This document shows, in pieces, positions 23,108 through 30,641 of a DNA stretch of 38,720 nucleotides. Origin of the DNA: Cumulibacter manganitolerans (GTDB lineage Bacteria; Actinomycetota; Actinomycetes; Mycobacteriales; Antricoccaceae). The stretch covers positions 1 to 38,720 of the forward strand of contig NZ_WBKP01000037.1 in NCBI RefSeq assembly GCF_009602465.1, in the 5' to 3' direction. Numbering within the stretch: the stretch's first letter is position 1; each line of letters opens with the position of its first letter. The notes under the pieces were generated by a model, which saw only the letters and a list, made by a program, of their open reading frames with translations, was not told where the DNA came from and searched no databases. Both the position numbers and the translations under genes were made by a program.

Positions 23108-24532
23108 ATGGTTCCTCAGGTGTCGGCCTTCGCCGACGACGCGCTCGGCACCTCCGACGCCGTCGGTCTCGCAGCCCGGCTGGCCGCCGGCGAGGTGGCG
23201 CCCACGGAGGTGATCGAGGCCGCGATCGCCCGCGCCGAGGTCGTCGGCCCGCGCCTCAACGGGCTCGCGCACGCGGCCTTCGACACCGCCCGGCTGAACG
23301 CGGCACTGCCGCGGGCCGGCTTCTTCGCCGGCGTCCCGACGCTGGTGAAGGACAACGCCGACCTGAAAGGCCAACCGACCAACCAGGGCAGCGCGGCGTA
23401 CACCGCGGGACCGGCCCGGCGGCACGGCGCCTTCGTGCGGCGCTTCCTGCAGACCGGCGTCGTCCCGCTCGGCAAGAGCCGGCTGCCGGAGTTCGGCTTC
23501 AACGCCTCCACGGAGTACGCCGACGCCGACCCGGTGCCCAACCCGTGGCACACGGCGTACTCGGCGGGCGCGTCGTCCGGCGGTTCCGCGGCGTACGTCG
23601 CCGCCGGGGTGGTGCCGATCGCGCACGCCAACGACGGCGGCGGATCGATCCGGATCCCCGCCGCGGCCTGCGGCCTGGTCGGGCTCAAGCCGACCCGCGG
23701 CCGCACGCCGAGCGAGACGGCGATGCAGGCGCTGCCGGTACGGATCATCTACGACGGCATCCTCAGCCGCACCGTGCGCGACACGGCCGCGTTCTATCGC
23801 GAGCTCGAGAAGGTCTACCGGCCGCGCCGCCTCGCACCGATCGGGGACGTCACGGGCCCCGAGCGGCGGCGGCTCAGGATCGGCTACACCGTCGACTCGG
23901 TCGTCGAGCGGACCGACGCCGAGACGGCGGCGGTGCTGATGAGCACCGTCGAGCTGCTCGAATCGCTGGGGCACCGCGTCGAGGAGGTGCCGCTCGCGGT
24001 CGGCCCGCAGTTCATCGACGACTTCTCGCTGTACTGGGCGATGCTGTCGTTCCTCATCGTGTCGACCGGCACGCGGTCCCTGGACCGCTCCTTCGACCGG
24101 GCGAAGGTCGACAACCTGACGCGCGGGCTGTACGACGACTTCGCCCGGCAACGCGGCCGGCTGCCCGGGGCGATCCGTCGGCTGCGGCGGATGTCGACGT
24201 TGTGGGTCGACTCGTACGCGTCGTACGACGCGCTGCTCAGCCCGACGCTGTCGCACACCACGCCCCGCCTCGGGTACATCGCCCCGAGCGAGCCGTTCGA
24301 CGTCCACTTCGAGCGGCTGCGGCGGTACGTCGGGTTCACGCCGCTGCAGAACGTCACCGGTGACCCGGCGATCTCGCTGCCGCTCGGGCGGACGACGTCC
24401 GGCCTGCCGGTCGGGATGCAGATCGCGGCCGCGCCCGGTGACGAGCGCACCCTCCTGTCGCTCGCCTTCGAGATCGAGCAGGCGCGCCCGTGGCCGCTGC
24501 TGTCCGGCGAGGCGGAGCGGGCGGCGCGCTAG
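23108..24532 (+). CDS. Amidase-signature family hydrolase, 474 aa
   Basis: This is an amidase with the Ser-cisSer-Lys triad: Lys81 in TLVKDNADLKG, Ser156 in SAGASSGGSAAYV and Ser180 in NDGGGSIRIPAAACG, 24 residues apart as in the family. The flanking GLVGLKPTRGRTPSE and the C-terminal LPVGMQIAAAPGDERTLL are also standard. It hydrolyses a carboxylic amide, possibly an aromatic or aliphatic one; the substrate cannot be told. The start has no Shine-Dalgarno but a leaderless promoter. Its stop overlaps the convergent alpha/beta hydrolase stop by sharing CTAG. No GatB or GatC is adjacent, so it is not the tRNA amidotransferase subunit. Confidence 0.93.
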   Translation: MVPQVSAFADDALGTSDAVGLAARLAAGEVAPTEVIEAAIARAEVVGPRLNGLAHAAFDTARLNAALPRAGFFAGVPTLVKDNADLKGQPTNQGSAAYTAGPARRHGAFVRRFLQTGVVPLGKSRLPEFGFNASTEYADADPVPNPWHTAYSAGASSGGSAAYVAAGVVPIAHANDGGGSIRIPAAACGLVGLKPTRGRTPSETAMQALPVRIIYDGILSRTVRDTAAFYRELEKVYRPRRLAPIGDVTGPERRRLRIGYTVDSVVERTDAETAAVLMSTVELLESLGHRVEEVPLAVGPQFIDDFSLYWAMLSFLIVSTGTRSLDRSFDRAKVDNLTRGLYDDFARQRGRLPGAIRRLRRMSTLWVDSYASYDALLSPTLSHTTPRLGYIAPSEPFDVHFERLRRYVGFTPLQNVTGDPAISLPLGRTTSGLPVGMQIAAAPGDERTLLSLAFEIEQARPWPLLSGEAERAAR

Positions 24533-25620
24533 GCGATGTGCTCCAGGAGCGCGGAGCGCACGGCGTCCGGCTGCTCGAGATGCGGCGAGTGGCCGGTATC
24601 GGGAAGGACCAGCTCGCGGTAGCGGCCGCCGGCCGCGGCGTACTTCGCCAGCACGGCGCGGGTCTGGGCGAGCATCGGCTGCGGCGGGACGACGTCCGCC
24701 CCCGGGTACCCGGGGATCAGCCCGGCCTGGCCGAGGACAGCCAGGTCCAGACCTGCGGCGTCGCCGACGATCAGGTCGTTGGCGCCGCGGATCCACAGCA
24801 CCGGCGGCTTCGGCGCGACGTCGACGATGTCGTCCCACCGGCAGTACGTCGGCGCCATCGAGTTGAGGATCCCGCGGGTGCCCGGGGCGAAGCCGGGCCA
24901 GTTGGGGGACGTCGTCGCGTCGCCCGGATAGTGGTCCGGACCGGTGCGGGTGGTGAGCATCGACGCGACCCAGATGTCCTCGTCCGGCCACGGCGTCATA
25001 CGCGGATACACGTACAGCCCGCGCAGCGTCGCGCGCGGCGACGTCATCTCCGGCAGGCCGCCGGTCACCCGGCCGTCCGGGTCCTTCGCGGCCAGCAGCT
25101 CGACGAGCCTCGGGTTCGCGCCACCCCCGCCGGTCCCGGCAGCGTCGGCGAACACCAGCTCGCCGTCCACGCCCTTCGTGCAGCCGTAGCCGTATGGCGA
25201 GACGGGCGCCTGCAGGGTGAGGGTGCGCAGCAGCCCCGGATGGTCGATGGCCAGCCGGGTGACGACCCCGCCGCCCATCGACCAGCCGAAGGCATCCACG
25301 TCGGCCAGCCCGAGGGCCTCGAGCAGGGCGGCGAGGTCGTCGGAGTGGTCGCGCAGCCCGCGCGTCGCGTCGATCGGCGCGGCCTCGGTCTCGCCGTACC
25401 CCCGCAGGTCTGGGGCGATCGGCAGGACGTCGTCCGGCAGGGCCAGCATGAGCCGTTGGAAGAACAGCGACGAGGAGACGTTGCCGTGCACGAGCAGCAG
25501 CGGCCGTCCGCCGCGCTGGCCGGCGCGGGTGAGCACCCGCATCCGTAGCCGGCCGGTGTCGACGTCCGAGGCCTGGATCCCGTCGATGAGGTGGTCGGCC
25601 GCCGCAGGTGTGAGCTCCAT
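24529..25620 (-). CDS. Alpha/beta-hydrolase, 363 aa
   Basis: A hydrolase of the alpha/beta fold with the oxyanion strand LLLVHGNVSSS, the nucleophile elbow FGWSMGGGVV (serine near residue 117), an acid in VLWIRGANDLIVGD and the histidine in LPDTGHSPHLEQP. A long insertion or cap of about 120 residues (YGYGCTKGVDGELVFADAAG onward) separates the elbow from the acid. It lies 52 bases after paaE in the same direction and may extend that transcript, but a TAGCCT hexamer six bases before its ATG suggests its own leaderless promoter. The reaction is unknown; a thioesterase or ring-product hydrolase could fit the phenylacetate setting, which is inference. Confidence 0.88.
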   Translation of the reverse strand: MELTPAAADHLIDGIQASDVDTGRLRMRVLTRAGQRGGRPLLLVHGNVSSSLFFQRLMLALPDDVLPIAPDLRGYGETEAAPIDATRGLRDHSDDLAALLEALGLADVDAFGWSMGGGVVTRLAIDHPGLLRTLTLQAPVSPYGYGCTKGVDGELVFADAAGTGGGGANPRLVELLAAKDPDGRVTGGLPEMTSPRATLRGLYVYPRMTPWPDEDIWVASMLTTRTGPDHYPGDATTSPNWPGFAPGTRGILNSMAPTYCRWDDIVDVAPKPPVLWIRGANDLIVGDAAGLDLAVLGQAGLIPGYPGADVVPPQPMLAQTRAVLAKYAAAGGRYRELVLPDTGHSPHLEQPDAVRSALLEHIA

Positions 25621-25626
25621 GCTCAG

Positions 25627-25632
25627 AGGCTA
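25627..25632 (-). promoter_or_regulatory. -10 hexamer of a leaderless promoter (alpha/beta hydrolase)
   Basis: On the minus strand TAGCCT stands six bases before the ATG, with no ribosome site between. Confidence 0.55.
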
Positions 25633-25672
25633 ACCGGCCGGCCCCGGTCCGTCGATCGAGGCGGCCGGCGGC

Positions 25673-26776
25673 TCAGATGTCGAAGTCGACGGTCACCCGC
25701 TCGGTGATCGGCCGCGACTGGCAGGCGAGCCGGATGCCGCGCTCGACCTCCTCCGGCTCCAGCGCCCAGTTGACCTCCATCTCGACCTCGCCCTCGGTGA
25801 CCTTGCAGCGGCAAGTGCCGCACACGCCGCCGGTGCAGGCGAACGGCACGTCCCCGCGCACCTCCAAGGCGGCATCCAGGATCGAGACGGTGTCCTTCTC
25901 GAGGTCGAACGACGCCTCCCGTCCGCTCAGGATCATGGTGATGTGGCTGAGGTCCTCCGGCGCCACGGTGCTGCCGGTGGCCCGCTGCTTGCGCTCCCGC
26001 GGCTTGTCCTCGACGTGGAACAGCTCGAAGTGCACCTTCTTGGCCTCGACCCCTTGGGCGGTGAGGAAGTCGCGGGCGCCGATCACCATCTCGAAGGGCC
26101 CGCAGACGAACCACTCGTCGACGTCGTCCAGCGGGATCAGCCGCTCGGTGAGCAGGCCGAGCTTCTCGGCGTCGATCCGGCCGTTGAGCAGGTCGACGGC
26201 CTGCGCCTCGCGGCTCAGGACGTTGATGAGCTGGAAGCGGTCGGGGTAGAGGTCCTTCAGATCGGCGAGCTCCTCCAGGAACATCACCGTCGACGTCTTC
26301 TGGTTGCCGTAGACGAGGGTCACCTGCGAGCGCGGCTCGGTCTGCAGGATCGAGGTGACCAGCGACAGGATCGGCGTGATCCCCGAGCCCGCCGCCAGCA
26401 TGACGTAGTTGCGGGCCCGCGTGGGGTCCAGCCGGGTGGTGAAGGTGCCGGCCGGCGGCAGGACGTCGAGCACGTCTCCGACCTGCAGGCGACTGATCGC
26501 GTACGTGGAGAACGCGCCGTCCTCCACGGCCTTGATCGCGACCCGCAGTCGTTTCGAGGCCGGCGAGGCAAAGATCGAGTACGAGCGCCGCACCTCGACG
26601 CCGTCCTCCGATCGGCGCAGCGTGAGGTGCTGCCCAGGCACGAACGCGAACTCGTCGGCCAGCTCCTCGGGCACCGCGAAGGTCACTGCGACGCTGTCGT
26701 CGGTCGGCCGGTCGACGGCGGCGACCGAGAGCTGCCGGAACGTCGTGTGGCCGGGTGTCTGGGTGGGTGCGGTCAT
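25673..26776 (-). CDS. paaE: Phenylacetyl-CoA epoxidase reductase subunit PaaE
   Basis: This 367-residue reductase passes electrons from NAD(P)H to the PaaABC epoxidase. It has a flavin domain (RRSYSIFASPASKRL, an RxYS motif), an NAD domain (MLAAGSGITPILSLV, and VCGPFEMVIGARDFL), and a C-terminal plant-type 2Fe-2S domain with the cysteines in FACTGGVCGTCRCKV and the last in LACQSRP. The domain order is that of PaaE. The ATG has GAGGGA upstream; ten bases separate it from the paaD stop. It is the last gene of the paaABCDE run. Confidence 0.95.
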   Translation of the reverse strand: MTAPTQTPGHTTFRQLSVAAVDRPTDDSVAVTFAVPEELADEFAFVPGQHLTLRRSEDGVEVRRSYSIFASPASKRLRVAIKAVEDGAFSTYAISRLQVGDVLDVLPPAGTFTTRLDPTRARNYVMLAAGSGITPILSLVTSILQTEPRSQVTLVYGNQKTSTVMFLEELADLKDLYPDRFQLINVLSREAQAVDLLNGRIDAEKLGLLTERLIPLDDVDEWFVCGPFEMVIGARDFLTAQGVEAKKVHFELFHVEDKPRERKQRATGSTVAPEDLSHITMILSGREASFDLEKDTVSILDAALEVRGDVPFACTGGVCGTCRCKVTEGEVEMEVNWALEPEEVERGIRLACQSRPITERVTVDFDI

Positions 26777-26786
26777 CGGTGATCCC

Positions 26787-27437
26787 TCATAGCGGTTTGA
26801 ACCAGTCGAACGGCTCACGGCAGGAGTTGCAGCGGTAGAGCGCCTTGCAGGACGTCGATCCGAAGCGCGAGATGACCTCGGTGTCGAACGAGTCGCAGTA
26901 GGGGCAGCGCACGGACAGGCCGACGCTCACGGGTCCCGACGCCGCGGGACGGGTGCCGGTCGGCGGCGTGATGCCCGATCGCTGCAGGGCATTGAGTCCT
27001 CGCGGGGTGATCCAGTCCGTCGTCCACGGCGGATCGAGGACCACGTCGACGGTCACGCTTCCGTATCCCGCGGCCGTGAAGACGCGACGCAGATCCTCCT
27101 CGATCGCTTTCATGGCAGGGCATCCGGAGTATGTCGGGGTGATCGTCACGGTCACCGCGACGCCGTCTACCGACACGTCGCGCAGGATGCCGAGGTCGGC
27201 GATCGACAGCAGCGGGATCTCCGGATCGTTGACGTCGGCGGCGATCTGCCACGGCGTCGCGCCGGCCGGCAGGTCGCGCGGGTGCTTCGGCCGGCTCCGG
27301 TCGAAGTCGGCCGTTGCGGGCCGATCGCCGTACCCGAAGGGATTGCGAGCCTCGACGCCCTCCGCGTCGGGCCGTGCGCCCGCCGTCGGTCGCTCGGGGG
27401 CGGTCCGCTCGCGCTGCTTCGCTGCCACGGCTACCAC
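26787..27437 (-). CDS. paaD: PaaD, Fe-S maturation protein of the phenylacetyl-CoA epoxidase, N-terminally extended
   Basis: PaaD is a DUF59/MIP18-type protein required for epoxidase function, probably for metal or Fe-S assembly. The core begins WQIAADVNDPEIPLLSIADL and has TPTYSGCPAMKAIEEDL, and a C-terminal four-cysteine zinc ribbon (VRCPYCDSFDTEV, then LYRCNSCREPFDWF). The start is unusual: no ATG or GTG lies near the usual beginning of the domain, so the GTG overlapping the paaC stop (after GAGGCGCG) is chosen, adding about 60 basic or proline-rich residues. A GTG three codons later is possible. Overlap with paaC implies translational coupling. Confidence 0.9.
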   Translation of the reverse strand: MVAVAAKQRERTAPERPTAGARPDAEGVEARNPFGYGDRPATADFDRSRPKHPRDLPAGATPWQIAADVNDPEIPLLSIADLGILRDVSVDGVAVTVTITPTYSGCPAMKAIEEDLRRVFTAAGYGSVTVDVVLDPPWTTDWITPRGLNALQRSGITPPTGTRPAASGPVSVGLSVRCPYCDSFDTEVISRFGSTSCKALYRCNSCREPFDWFKPL

Positions 27438-28306
27438 CGCGCCTCGGGGTGCGCCCGGGGGATCGACTGCATCTCGGCGAGCATCCGGTCGAGGCTCGCG
27501 GTGTGCTGCCCCCGGCGTCCGCCGCGGGCGTGCCACTTGGTCTCCGGGACGGTGCAGGTCGCCGTCTCGATGGTCGCCGTCATCTGCTCCAGCCAGGGCG
27601 CGTACAGCGCCTTGGTGTCGACGAAGGTGCCGTCGGCGACCAGCTCGTCGAAGAGCGCGTCCGTCGGGCCGGTCGCGGGCGTGACGCCGGCGTCCGCGTC
27701 GAACAGCTCGGCGACGTACGGCCAGATCCGGTCGAAGCCGGCCTGCATGCGGCGATGCGACTCGTCGGTGCCGTCACCGAGCCGCAGGGCCCACTGCGAG
27801 AAGTGGTCGACGTGGTACGCGACCTCCTTGCTCGACTTCTTCGCGATGGCGGCGATCTGCGGGTCGGTCGACGTCTGCAGCGCGCCGTACAGCAGCTGCT
27901 GGTAGAGCGCGAACGCGAGGTTGCGGGCGACCGTCTCGGCGAAGTCGCCGTTCTCGATCTGCACGATGTGCGCGCACCGGAACTCCGAGCCGCTGCGCCA
28001 GTAGGCCAGGTCGTCCTCGGTCTTCGCCGGCTCCATCAGCGAGCCGGCGTACGCGTAGATCATCCGCGCCTGGCCCAGCAGGTCGAGGCCGGTGTTGGAG
28101 AGGGCGATGTCCTCCTCGAGGACCGGCGCCTTGAAGCTCCACTCGAGGAGCCGCTGCATGAGGATGAGCGCGTCGTCGCCCATCCGCAGCAGGCCGTCGA
28201 TCTTGGCGGGGTACAGCGGCTGGTAGCTCTGCCGCCCGGCCACGCGCGCGGCGATCTCCGCGGGCTTGTCGCCGACGACCACCTGCTGCTCGGGAAGGTC
28301 ACTCAC
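27431..28306 (-). CDS. paaC: Phenylacetyl-CoA epoxidase subunit PaaC
   Basis: This 291-residue subunit is the ferritin-like, non-catalytic structural partner of PaaA. It shows GDDALILMQRLLEWSFKAPV, IALSNTGLDLLGQARMIYAY, ARNLAFALYQQLLYGAL and KSSKEVAYHVDHFSQWALRL, all standard for PaaC. I prefer the GTG eight bases after AAGGAG to an in-frame GTG three codons upstream that would touch this ribosome site. It is separated from paaB by 83 bases that hold a 58-bp palindrome, the one gap in an otherwise tightly packed operon. Confidence 0.95.
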   Translation of the reverse strand: MSDLPEQQVVVGDKPAEIAARVAGRQSYQPLYPAKIDGLLRMGDDALILMQRLLEWSFKAPVLEEDIALSNTGLDLLGQARMIYAYAGSLMEPAKTEDDLAYWRSGSEFRCAHIVQIENGDFAETVARNLAFALYQQLLYGALQTSTDPQIAAIAKKSSKEVAYHVDHFSQWALRLGDGTDESHRRMQAGFDRIWPYVAELFDADAGVTPATGPTDALFDELVADGTFVDTKALYAPWLEQMTATIETATCTVPETKWHARGGRRGQHTASLDRMLAEMQSIPRAHPEARW

Positions 28307-28326
28307 CTTCGTCACTCCTTCTCGCG

Positions 28327-28384
28327 TTCTGCGGTGGAGTAGTGCTCGCTATCGGGCGATTACCGTGCGCTACTCCACCGCAGA
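28327..28384. repeat. 58-bp palindromic element, copy 2, inside the paa operon
   Basis: It has arms TTCTGCGGTGGAGTAG and CTACTCCACCGCAGA and the TATCGGGC core of copies 1 and 3. It almost fills the paaB-paaC gap, leaving the paaC ribosome site free. Compensated arm changes relative to copies 1 and 3 show that base-pairing is kept while sequence varies. Confidence 0.9.
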
Positions 28385-28389
28385 TCGGG

Positions 28390-28710
28390 TTACATGTGGT
28401 CGACTTCAGCGGGGAGCTTGAAGAACGTCGGGTAGCGGAAGATCTTGTCGGCCGCCGGCTCGAAGAACTCGTCCTTCTCCTCCGGCGAGCTGGCCGTGAT
28501 CTGCGCCGAGGGCACGACCCAGATGCTCACGCCCTCCTGGCGGCGGGTGTAGAGGTCGCGCGCCGACTGCAGCGCGAGCGTCGCGTCGGCCGCGTGCAGC
28601 GATCCGACGTGGTTGTGCGACAGGCCGCGACGGCTGCGCACGAAGACCTCCCACAGCGGCCAGCGCTGCGGCGAGTCGTACCCGCCCTCGGGATTGGGCT
28701 GCTCGGTCAT
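28390..28710 (-). CDS. paaB: Phenylacetyl-CoA epoxidase subunit PaaB
   Basis: This 106-residue small subunit bridges PaaAC heterodimers. The pattern [20 protein letters not shown] and [20 protein letters not shown], followed by [19 protein letters not shown], is that of PaaB. Its start overlaps the paaA stop (ATGA), so the two are coupled. A palindromic element follows its stop within six bases, which could weaken transcription of paaC onward. Confidence 0.95.
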   Translation of the reverse strand: MTEQPNPEGGYDSPQRWPLWEVFVRSRRGLSHNHVGSLHAADATLALQSARDLYTRRQEGVSIWVVPSAQITASSPEEKDEFFEPAADKIFRYPTFFKLPAEVDHM

Positions 28711-29702
28711 GCTCGGTCCTTCCGTGAATCAGAGGTCTGCTCGGCGCCGCGCCGGGCGGCCTGCTTCGCGGCGTACGCCGTGGCGGCCTCGCGGACCCAG
28801 CGGCCCTCGTCGTGCGCGCCCTTGCGCACCCGGATGCGTTCGGCGTTGCACGGCCCGTCGCCGGCGAGGATGCGCTTGAACTCGGTCCAGTCGATCTCGC
28901 CGTGGTCGTAGTGCCCGGTCTCGGGGTTCCACCGCAGCTCGGGGTCGGGCAGCGTGACGCCGAGGACGTCGGCTTGCGGGACGGTCATGTCGATGAACTT
29001 CTGCCGCAGCTCGTCGTTCGAGGCGACCTTCACGCCCCAGGCCATGTTCTGCTTGCTGTTGGGGGACTCGTCGTCCGACGGGCCGAACATCATCAGCGCC
29101 GGCCACCACCAGCGGTTGATCGACTCCTGCGCCATCTCCTTCTGCTCCGGGGTGCCGTTGCACAGCGCCAGCAGGATGGAGAACCCCTGCCGCTGGTGGA
29201 ACGACTCCTCCTTGCAGATCCGGATCATCGCGCGGGCGTACGGGCCGTACGACGTCCGGCACAGCGACACCTGGTTGACGATCGCGGCGCCGTCCACCAG
29301 CCAGCCGATGGTGCCGTTGTCGGCCCAGGTCAGCGTCGGGTAGTTGAAGATCGACGAGTACTTCTGCCGGCCGGCGTGCAGCAGGTCGAGCATCTCGTCG
29401 CGGCTCATGCCGAGGGTCTCGGCGGCCGCGTACAGGTACAGGCCGTGCCCGTCCTCGTCCTGCACCTTGGCCAGCAGGATCGCCTTGCGCTCCAGGCTGG
29501 GTGCGCGGGTCAGCCAGTTGCCCTCGGGCTGCATGCCGATGATCTCCGAGTGCGCGTGCTGCGCGATCTGCCGGATCAGCGTCTTGCGGTAGCCCTCCGG
29601 CATCCAGTCCCGCGGCTCGATCTTCTCGCCGGCAGCGATCGTGGCGTCGAAGTGGGCCTGCTGCTCCTCGGTGAGGTGCATGGGTTCGTGGACGGCTGTC
29701 AT
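28707..29702 (-). CDS. paaA: Phenylacetyl-CoA epoxidase catalytic subunit PaaA
   Basis: This 331-residue di-iron monooxygenase subunit epoxidises the ring of phenylacetyl-CoA. The ferritin-like core has the expected segments: [35 protein letters not shown] (an acid-histidine iron ligand pair), and [16 protein letters not shown] (the second), as well as [15 protein letters not shown]. The ATG has AAGGAGA eight bases upstream. The PaaR-type palindrome lies 19-34 bases before the start, so it is the first gene of the operon and is probably repressed without phenylacetyl-CoA. Confidence 0.96.
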   Translation of the reverse strand: MTAVHEPMHLTEEQQAHFDATIAAGEKIEPRDWMPEGYRKTLIRQIAQHAHSEIIGMQPEGNWLTRAPSLERKAILLAKVQDEDGHGLYLYAAAETLGMSRDEMLDLLHAGRQKYSSIFNYPTLTWADNGTIGWLVDGAAIVNQVSLCRTSYGPYARAMIRICKEESFHQRQGFSILLALCNGTPEQKEMAQESINRWWWPALMMFGPSDDESPNSKQNMAWGVKVASNDELRQKFIDMTVPQADVLGVTLPDPELRWNPETGHYDHGEIDWTEFKRILAGDGPCNAERIRVRKGAHDEGRWVREAATAYAAKQAARRGAEQTSDSRKDRA

Positions 29703-29720
29703 GGTCGTCTCCTTAACCGC

Positions 29721-29736
29721 CCGACCGTTCGGTCGG
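29721..29736. promoter_or_regulatory. PaaR-type operator, site 2
   Basis: CCGACCG-TT-CGGTCGG lies immediately upstream of the paaA ribosome site. It is identical at all 16 positions to the inner part of the site before the TetR gene near paaK. Confidence 0.85.
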
Positions 29737-29819
29737 TTTGGACCAGCGTAGGTAGCCGACACCGAGTTGTCCAGGGGTAGCGCGGATTCTCCGAAAACCC
29801 GCGCGTGAGCCCGCCCGCT

Positions 29820-29890
29820 CCGGAGAACGACGCGCAGGAGGCCCGCTGTCCACTCGGGGTGGACAGCGGGCCTCCTGGGTGACGTTATGG
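29820..29890. repeat. 71-bp palindromic element, copy A
   Basis: CCGGAGAACG at one end and CGTTATGG at the other enclose perfect arms AGGAGGCCCGCTGTCCAC and GTGGACAGCGGGCCTCCT. A related 73-bp element lies near 37.3 kb. Just upstream (about 29787) the words TTCTCCGAAAAC and CGCGCGTG repeat its outer end. It sits between the cupin gene and the paa promoter, so it may also act as terminator for the cupin gene. The rest of the 276-base gap holds the PaaR operator and nothing else I can name. Confidence 0.85.
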
Positions 29891-29978
29891 CGAGCAGCCC
29901 CGGCGAGCTCGCCCGCCGCCGGGCGGTGCGCCGCGGCCGCCGGGCGGTGCGCCCGCTGCCGGGCGGCCGGGTGCCGGG

Positions 29979-30374
29979 CTACTGGGCGGCGGCGGGACCG
30001 TCGACGTTGATCGTCGGGGTGCCGGTGCCGCAACGCACGAGGACGGCGCGGGATGTCGAGTCGCCCGGGTTGGACTCGCGGTGGATCGCGCCGGCCGGCA
30101 CGCGGATGAAGTCGCCGGGACCGGCTTCGACGACGGTCTCGCCGCCGGGGCCCGACTCGAGGCGCATGTGGCCGGAGACTACGTAGATGGTGGTGTCGTG
30201 GTCGCCGTGGTGGTGCCAGCCCGAGACGGCGCCGCCCTCGGTGTCGACGGTGCCCGACCACATCGTCTCGGTGCTCAGCGCCATCTGGCGGCTCATGCCG
30301 GGGGTGGGGTCGCTGGCCTGCAGCTGGTCGGCGGGCACCATGGAGCAGGGCAGGGCTGGGTCGTGCTCGGCCAT
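29979..30374 (-). CDS. Cupin-domain protein, 131 aa
   Basis: This single-cupin beta-barrel protein has the motif-1 histidines and acid in SGWHHHGDHDTTIYVVSGHM and the second motif in GPGDFIRVPAGAIHRESNP, so it probably binds a divalent metal. The ATG follows GAGG with spacing of eight. Candidates range from a dioxygenase to a sugar or hormone-binding protein; small cupins of this type are functionally unassigned. It is the same strand as paa but separated by 276 bases with a palindrome and the PaaR operator, so it is probably a separate unit. Confidence 0.9.
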   Translation of the reverse strand: MAEHDPALPCSMVPADQLQASDPTPGMSRQMALSTETMWSGTVDTEGGAVSGWHHHGDHDTTIYVVSGHMRLESGPGGETVVEAGPGDFIRVPAGAIHRESNPGDSTSRAVLVRCGTGTPTINVDGPAAAQ

Positions 30375-30444
30375 CGGAGGACCTCGATTCGCTGGCTGAT
30401 CGGCGGACGGCTGCTTGTCAGCCTACGGTCCCCGATCCCGGCCC

Positions 30445-30504
30445 GCGAGCGCCCGGTCGATCCACGCCACTCGCGCGAGCGCCCGGTCGATTCACGCCGC
30501 TCGC
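30445..30504. repeat. 30-bp direct repeat, two units
   Basis: GCGAGCGCCCGGTCGAT followed by CACGCC and CTCGC occurs twice with a 30-bp period and few differences, and a degenerate third trace follows (about 30505-30550). It lies in the 267-base gap between the divergent cupin and OPT genes. Confidence 0.7.
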
Positions 30505-30641
30505 CCGATCGCCGGTCAAGCGCCGGCCGCCCGGGATCCACGCCGCTGCGCCGGATCGTCGGCGTCGATCGGCGGGCGGCGCAGGGCCTAGGGTTGAACG
30601 GTTGGCACGGCCGTGCCGGCACCGCGTGATGAGGAGAATGC

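Noticed and set aside
24529-29702. A novel gene cluster around paaABCDE
   Set aside because: Order and motifs are those of the known phenylacetyl-CoA epoxidase operon; only the internal palindrome and the PaaD extension are unusual.
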